From assembly GCA_035772735.1 (NCBI GenBank), contig JASDFA010000002.1:930001-994000 (forward strand): DNA of 64,000 nucleotides. The letters are read 5' to 3'. Source of the stretch: Datura wrightii (taxonomy: Eukaryota > Streptophyta > Magnoliopsida > Solanales > Solanaceae). Position numbers and translations under genes: made by a program. Positions 56,601 to 64,000 of this stretch are shown piece after piece. The notes beneath the pieces are model-generated. The model saw only the letters and a list, made by a program, of their open reading frames with translations, did not search any database and was not told the DNA's origin. Positions within the stretch are counted from its first letter, which is position 1, and every line of letters starts with the position of its first letter.

Positions 56601-59600
56601 GTGTATGTTAGCCTACGGATTTCTGGAAATTTGATCGACCGTCTCCGTTCGGCCCCAAATTTTTGCTATGCGCAGCACGCGGGGCCTGGTGACGGACGAC
56701 CTATCATTTCGTTTGATCGGCATCACTATTTTTCGAATAAATGACAATTTACGATTTTTGCAATTTTCGGTGTATGTTAGCCCACGAATTTTTCGAGATT
56801 TAATCGACCGCCTTCGTTCGGCCCCAAATTTTTTCTTTGCGCAGCCCGCGGGGCCTGGTGACGGGCGACCTATCATTTCATTTGATCGGCATCACTATTT
56901 TTCGAATAAATGATAATTTATGATTTTTTCGGTTTTCGGTGTATGTTAGCCCACGGATTTGTGGAGATTTGATCGACCGCCTCCGTTCGGCCACAAATTT
57001 TTGATGTGCGCAGCCCGCGTGGCCTGGTGTCGGGCGCTCTATAATTTCATTTGATCGGCATCACTATTTTTTGCATAAATGAGAATTTATGATTTTTGCG
57101 ATTTTCGGTGTATGTTAGCCCACGGATTTCTGGAGATTTGATCGACCGCCTCCGTTCGGCCCCAAATTTTTGCTGTGCGCAGCCCGCGGGGCCTGGTGAC
57201 GGGCGCCCTATCATTTCATGTGATCGGCATCACTATTTTTCGAATAAATAACAATTTACGATTTTTGCAATTTTCGGTGTATGTTAGCCCACGGATTTTT
57301 CGAGATTTAATCGACCGCCTCCGTTCGGCACCAAATTTTTGCTGTGCGCAGCCCGCGGGGCCTGGTGACGGGCGCCCTATCATTTTGTTTGATCGGCATC
57401 ACTATTTTTCGCATAAACGACAATTTATGATTTTCGCGATTTTCGGTGTATGTTAGCCCACAGATTTCTGGAGATTCGATCGACCGTCTCCGTTTGGCCC
57501 CAAATTTTGGCTGTGCGTAGCCCGCGGGGCCTGGTGACGGGCGCCCTATCATTTCGTTTGATCGGCATCACTATTTTAAGAATAAATGACAATTTACGAT
57601 TTTCTCGGTTTTCGGTGTATGTTAGCCCACGAATTTCTGGAGATTTGATCGACCGTCTCCGTTCGGCCCCAAATTTTGGCTGTGCGCAGCCCGCGGGGCC
57701 TGCTGACGGGCGCCCTATCATTTCGTTTGATCGACATCACTATTTTAAGAATAAATGACAATTTACGATTTTTTCGGTTTTCGGTGTATGTTGTTAGCCC
57801 ACGGATTTCTGGAGATTTGATCGACCGCCTCCGTTCGGCGCCAAATTTTTGCTGTGCGCAGCCCGCGGGACCTGGTGACGGGCGCCCTATCATTTCGTTT
57901 GATCGGCATCACTATTTTTCGAATAAATGACAATTTACGATTTTTGCAATTTTCGGTGTATGTTAGCCCACGTATTTTTCGAGATTTAATCGACCGCCTC
58001 CGTTCGTACCCAAATTTTTGCTGTGTGCAGCCCGCGGGGCCTGGTGACGGGTGCCCTATCATTTCGTTTGATCGGCATCACTATTTTTTGAATAAATGAC
58101 AATTTATGATTTTCTCGGTTTTCGGTGAATGTTAGCCCACAGATTTCTGGAGATTTGATCGACCGCCTCCGTTCGGCCCCAAATTTTGGCTGTGTGCAGC
58201 ATGCGGGGCCTGGTGACCGGCGCCCTATCATTTCGTTTGATCGGCATCACTATTTTTAGAATAAATGACAATTTACGATTTATGCGGTTTTCAGTGTATG
58301 TTAGCCCACGGATTTCTGGAGATTTGATCGACCGTCTCCGTTCGGCCCCAAATTTTGGTTGTGCGCAGCCCGCGGGTCCTGGTGACGGGCGCCCTATCAT
58401 TTCGTTTGATCGGCATCACTATTTTTTGAATAAATGACAATTTACGATTTTTGCAATTTTCGGTGTATGTTAGCCCACGGATTTTTTGAGATTTAATCGA
58501 CCGCCTCCGTTCGGCCCCAAATTTTGGCTGTGCGCAGCATGCGGGGCCTGGTGAGGGGCGCCCTATCATTTCGTTTGATCGGCATCACTATTTTTAGAAT
58601 AAATGACAATTTACGATTTTCGCGGTTTTTGGTATATGTTAGCCCACGGATTTCTGGAGATTTGATCGACCGCCTCCGTTCGGCCCCAAATTTTGGCTGT
58701 GCGCAGCCCGCGGCGCCTGGTGACGGGCGCCCTATCATTTCGTTTGATCGGCATCACTATTTTAAGAATAAATGACAATTTACAATTTTTTCAGTTTTCG
58801 GTGTATGTTAGCCCACGAATTTCTAGAGATTTGATCGACCATCTCCGTTCGGCCCTAAATATTGGTTGTGCGCAGCCCGCGGGTCCTGGTGATGGGCGCC
58901 CTATCATTTCGTTTGATCGACATCACTATTTTTTGAATAAATGATAATTTACGATTTTTTCGATTTTCGGTGTATGTTAGCCCACGGATTTCTGCAGATT
59001 TGATCGACCGCCTCCGTTCGGCCCCAAATTTTTGTTGTGCACAGCCCTCGGGGCCTGGTGACGGGCGCCCTATCATTTCGTTTGATCGGCATCACTATTT
59101 TTCGAATAAATGACAATTTATGATTTTTGCAATTTTCGGTGTATGTTAGCCCACGGATTTTTCGAGATTTAATCGACCGCCTCCGTTCGGCCCAAAATTT
59201 TTGCTGTGCGCAGCCCGCGGGACGCTGGTGACGGGCGCCCTATCATTTCGTTTGATCGGCATCACTATTTTTAGAATAAATGACAATTTACGATTTTCTC
59301 GGTTTTCGGTGTATGTTAGCCCACGGATTTCTGGAAATTTGATCGACAGTCTCCGTTCGGCCCCAAATTTTTGCTGTGCGCAGCACGCGGGGCCTGGTGA
59401 CGGGCGACCTATCATTTCGTTTGATCGGCATCACTATTTTTCGAATAAATGACAATTTACGATTTTTGCAATTTTCGGTGTATGTTAGCCCACGAATTTT
59501 TCGAGATTTAATCGACCGCCTCCGTTCGGCCCCAAATTTTTTCATTGCGCAGCCCGCGGGGCCTGGTGACGGGCGACCTATCATTTCATTTGATCGGCAT

Positions 59601-62600
59601 CACTATTTTTTGAATAAATGATAATTTATGATTTTTTCGGTTTTCGGTGTATGTTAGCCCACGGATTTCTGGAGATTTGATCGACCGCCTCCGTTCGGCC
59701 ACAAATTTTTGCTGTGCGCAGCCCGTGGGGCCTGGTGTCGGGCGCTCTATAATTTCGTTTGATCGGCATCACTATTTTTTGCATAAATGAGAATTTATGA
59801 TTTTTGCGATTTTCGGTGTATGTTAGCCCACGGATTTCTGGAGATTTGATCGACCGCCTCCGTTCAGCCCCAAATTTTTGCTGTGCGCAGCCCGCGGGGC
59901 TTGGTGACGGGCGCCCTATCATTTCGTGTGATCGGCATCACTATTTTTCGAATAAATGACAATTTACGATTTTTGCAATTTTCGGTGTATGTTAGCCCAC
60001 GGATTTTTTGAGATTTAATCGACCGCCTCCGTTCGGCACCAAATTTTTGCTGTGCGCAGCCCGCGGGGCCTGGTGACGGGCGCCCTATCATTTCGTTTGA
60101 TCGGCATCACTATTTTTCGCATAAATGACAATTTATGATTTTCGCGATTTTCGAAGTATGTTAGCCCACATATTTCTGGAGATTCGATCGACCGTCTCCG
60201 TTTGGCCCAAAATTTTGGCTGTACGCAGCCCGCGGGGCCTGGTGACGGGCGCCCTATCATTTCGTTTGATCGGCATCACTATTTTAAGAATAAATGACAA
60301 TTTACGATTTTCTCGGTTTTCGGTGTATGTTAGCCCACGAATTTCTGGAGATTTGATCGACCGTCTCCGTTCGGCCCCAAATTTTGGCTGTGCGCAGCCC
60401 GCGGGGCCTGGTGACGGGCGCCCTATCATTTCATTTGATCGACATCACTATTTTAAGAATAAATGACAATTTACAATTTTTTCGGTTTTCGGTGTATGTT
60501 GTTAGCCCACGGATTTCTGGAGATTTGATCGACCGCCTCCGTTCGGCGCCAAATTTTTGTTGTGCGCAGCCCGCGGGACCTGGTGACGGGCGCCCTATCA
60601 TTTCGTTTGATCGGCATCACTATTTTTCGAATAAATGACAATTTACGATTTTTGCAATTTTCGGTGTATGTTAGCCCACGTATTTTTCGAGATTTAATCG
60701 ACCGCCTCCGTTCGGACCCAAATTTTTGCTGTGTGCAGCCCGCGGGGCCTGGTGACGGGCGCCCTATCATTTCGTTTGATCGGCATCACTATTTTTTGAA
60801 TAAATGACAATTTACGATTTTCTCGGTTTTCGGTGAATGTTAGCCCACAGATTTCTGGAGATTTGATCGACCGCCTCCGTTCGGCCCCAAATTTTGGCTG
60901 TGTGCAGCATGCGGGGCCTGGTGACCGGCGCCCTATCATTTCGTTTGATCGACATTACTATTTTTCGAATAAATGACAATTTACGATTTTTGCAATTTTC
61001 GGTGTATACGCCCACGTATTTTTCGAGATTTAATCGACCGCCTCCGTTCGGACCCAAATTTTTGCTGTGTGCAGCCCGCGGGGCCTGGTGACGGGCGCCC
61101 TATCATTTCGTTTGATCGGTATCACTATTTTTTGAATAAATGACAATTTACGATTTTCTTGGTTTTCGGTGAATGTTAGCCCACAGATTTCTGGAGATTT
61201 GATCGACCGCCTCCGTTCGACCCCAAATTTTGGCTGTGTGCAGCATGCGGGGCCTGGTGACGGGCGCCCTATCATTTCGTTTGATCGGCATCACTATTTT
61301 TAGAATAAATGACAATTTACCATTTTTGCGGTTTTCGGTGTATGTTAGCCCACGGATTTCTGGAGATTTGATCGACCGTCTCCGTTCGGCCCCAAATTTT
61401 GGCTGTGCGCAGCCCGCGGGTCCTGGTGACGGGCGCCCTATCATTTCGTTTGATCGGCATCACTATTTTTTGAATAAATGACAATTTACGATTTTTGCAA
61501 TTTTCGGTGTATGTTAGCCCACGGATTTTTGGAGATTTAATCGACCGCCTCCGTTTGGCCCCAAATTTTGGCTGTACGCAGCATGCGGGGCCTGGTGAGG
61601 GCGCCCTATCATTTTGTTTGATCGGCATCACTTTTTTTAGAATAAATGACAATTTACGATTTTCGCGGTTTTTGGTATATGTTAGCCCAAGGATTTCTGG
61701 AGATTTGATCGACCGTCTCCGTTCGGCCCCAAATTTTGGCTGTACGCAGCCCGCGGGTCCTGGTGATGGGCGCCCTATCATTTCGTTTGATCGGCATCAC
61801 TATTTTTTGAATAAATGAGTATTTACTATTTTTGCAATTTTCGGTGTATGTTAGCCCACGGATTTTTCATGATTTAATCGACCGCCTCCGTTCGGCCCCC
61901 AAATTTTTGCTGTGCGCAGCCCGCGGGGCTTGGTGACGGGCGCCCTATCATTTCGTTTGATCGGCATCACTATTTTAAGAATAAATGACAATTTACGATT
62001 TTCTCGGTTTTCGGTATATGTTAACCTACGGATTTCTGGAGATTTGATCGACCGTCTCCGTTCGGCCCCAAATTTTGGCTTTGCGCAGCCCGCGGGTCCT
62101 GGTGACGGGCGACCAATCATTTCGTTTGATCGGCATCACTATTTTTCAAATAAATGATAATTTACGATTTTTTCGGTTTTCGATGTATGTTAGCCCACGG
62201 ATTTCTGGAGATTTGATCGACCGCCTCCGTTTGGCCCCAAATTTTTACTGTGCGCAGCCCGCGGGGCCTGGTGACGGGCGCTCTATAATTTCGTTTGATC
62301 GGCATCACTATTTTTCGCATAAATGAGAATTTTTGATTTTTGCGATTTTCGGTGGATGTTAGCCCACGGATTTCTGGAGATTTGATCGACCGCCTCCGTT
62401 CGGCCCCCAAATTTTTGCTGTGCGCAGCCCGCGGGGCGTGGTGACGGGCGCCCTATCATTTCGTGTGATCGGCATCACTATTTTTCGAATAAATGACAAT
62501 TTACGATTTTTGCAATTTTCGGTGTATGTTAGCCCACGGATTTTTCGAGATTTAATCGACCGCCTCCGTTCGGCCCCAAATTTTTGCTGTGCGCAGCCTG

Positions 62601-64000
62601 CGGGGCCTGGTGACGGGCGCCCTATCATTTCGTTTGATCGGCATCACTATTTTTTGTATAAATGACAATTTATGATTTTCGCGATCTTCGGTGTATGTTA
62701 GCCCACAGATTTCTGGAGATTCGATCGACCGTCTCCGTTTGGCCCCAAATTTTGGCTGTGCACAGCCCACGGGGCCTGGTGACGGGCTCCCTATCATTTC
62801 GTGTGATCGGCATCACTATTTTTCGAATAAATGACAATTTACGATTTTTGTAATTTTCGGTGTATGTTAGTCCACAGATTTTTCGAGATTTAATCGACCG
62901 CCTACGTTCGGCTCCAAATTTTTGCTGTGCGCAGCCCGCGGGGCCTGGTGACGGGCGCCCTATCATTTCGTTTGATCGGCATCACTATATTAAGAATAAA
63001 TGACAATTTACGATTTTTTCGATTTTCGGTGTATGTTAGCCCACGGATTTCTGGAGATTTGATCGACCGCCTCCGTTCGGCCACAAATTTTGGCTGTGCG
63101 CAGCCCGCGGGTCCTGGTGACGGGCGCCCTATCATTTCGTTTGATCGGCATCACTATTTTTCGAATAAATGATAATTTATGATTTTTTCGGTTTTCGGTG
63201 TATGTTAGCCCACGGATTTCTGGAGATTTGATCGACCGCCTCCGTTCGGCCCCAAATTTTTGCTGTGCACAGCCCGCGGGGCCTGGTGAAGGGCGCCCTA
63301 TCATTTCGTTTGACCGGCATCACTATTTTTTGAATAAATGACAATTTACAATTTTTGCAATTTTCGGTGTATTAGCCCATGGATTTTTTGAAATTTAATC
63401 GACCGCCTCCGTTCGGCCACAAATTTTTGCTGTGCGCAGCCCGCGGGGCCTGTTTACGGGCGCCCTATCATTTGGTTTGATCGGCATCACTATTTTTAGA
63501 TTAAATGACAATTTACGATTTTTGCGGTTTTCGGTGTATGTTAGCCCACGGATTTCTGGAGATTTGATCGACCGCCTCCGTTCGGACCCAAATTTTGGCT
63601 GTGCGCAGCCCGCGGGGCCTGGTAACGGGCGCCCTATCATTTCGTTTGATCGGCATCACTATTTTTCTAATAAATGACAATTTACGATATTCTCAGTTTT
63701 CGGTGAATGTTAGCCCACGGATTTCTGGAGATTTGATCGACCGCCTCCGTTCGGCCCCAAATTTTGGCTGTGCGCACGATGCGGGGCCTGGTGAGGGGCG
63801 CCCTATCATTTCGTTTGATTGGCATCACTATTTTTAGAATAAATGACAATTTATGATTTTTCGCGGATTTCGGTATATGTTAGCCCACGGATTTCTGGAG
63901 ATTTGATCGACCGCCTCCGTTCGGCCCCAAATTTTGGCTGTGCGCAGCCCGCGGGTCCTGGTGACGGGCGACCTATCATTTCGTTTGATCGGCATCACTA
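47627..64000 (+). repeat. 169-bp satellite array, orientation A, right-hand domain
   Basis: About 97 units. It opens with a truncated unit (GGGGCC runs straight into TTTTCTCGG near 47627, about 100 bp lost). Two monomer types alternate here, and a variant ATTTTAAGAATAAATG, not seen further left, is frequent from about 48.4 kb. A 2706-2708 bp (16-unit) repeat covers about 55.9-61.2 kb; both copies carry a 3-bp insertion (GTTGTTAGCCC at about 57792 and 60499). Other local duplications include about 12 units (50.4 to 52.4 kb) and two units (60.7 to 61.0 kb). No non-satellite insertion is seen; the array continues past the window end. Confidence 0.95.

Noticed and set aside
1..64000. Hundreds of 60-98 codon open frames on both strands with very similar peptides
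   Set aside because: They repeat with the 169-bp monomer, rotate through frames because 169 is not a multiple of 3, lack consistent start context and drift by substitutions with no codon-position bias that I can see. They are satellite by-products.
1..64000. CENP-B box in the monomer
   Set aside because: TTTCGTTTGATCGGC and ATTCGAAAAATAGTG come near the NTTCGNNNNANNCGGGN pattern but spacing or the CGGG half does not fit.
1..64000. CRISPR array
   Set aside because: The repeat is contiguous 169-bp satellite with no unique spacers, in a plant genome.

Overview
The window is plant nuclear DNA from a satellite-dominated, probably centromeric or pericentromeric region, interrupted by one decayed endogenous pararetrovirus (EPRV). 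The pararetrovirus belongs to Caulimoviridae and its gene order looks florendovirus/petuvirus-like, which points to a flowering plant; I cannot name the species. About 84% of the window is one tandem repeat with a 169-bp monomer. No host protein-coding gene, rRNA or tRNA gene is visible. The many 75-98 codon open frames in the satellite come from a monomer poor in stop codons whose length (169 = 3x56+1) rotates the frame by one every unit.

Layout. Orientation 'A' is the satellite as read on the + strand at the window start; 'B' is its reverse complement. 1-2686 A; 2687-8522 B, interrupted at 2954-3970 by a ~1-kb non-satellite block (S1); 8520-11604 A; a hairpin (11605-11627) followed by a diverged, CpG-poor B block to 13413; A to 15242; the EPRV 15243-23246 on the - strand; A to 25271; a second copy of hairpin plus diverged B block (25272-27085); then A to the window end, interrupted by three more S blocks (31457-32444, 35769-36784, 40277-41291). 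Above the monomer are several higher-order repeats: a ~4.5-kb macro-repeat containing the S block (three + copies, plus an inverted one at the left), a 3.9-5 kb segmental duplication flanking the EPRV, a 2.7-kb (16-unit) repeat at 56-61 kb, and shorter 3-, 6- and 8-unit duplications. Bases 645-2686 and 4112-6153 form a ~2-kb-armed inverted duplication.

The EPRV (about 8.0 kb) reads, in viral order on the - strand: leader, 30K movement protein, capsid region with zinc knuckle, aspartic protease, reverse transcriptase and RNase H, then a second, intact 446-codon ORF, then a promoter with a TATA box. ORF1 carries five internal stops and one frameshift, so it cannot be translated as one protein. 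The copy appears linearised inside the viral leader: promoter, start region and a poly(A) signal lie at one end, and the leader with a degenerate tRNA-Met primer-binding-like site at the other. A satellite segment in the same phase on both flanks (~41 bp) brackets it, and it sits at or near the junction of the two copies of the flanking segmental duplication.

The main points of interest are structural: fold-back inversions with microhomology, one non-satellite block captured once and then co-amplified with the array, an older CpG-poor satellite lineage whose right edge carries the terminal tag of that captured block, and the pararetrovirus at a duplication boundary. I see no sign of a new enzymatic or defence system.
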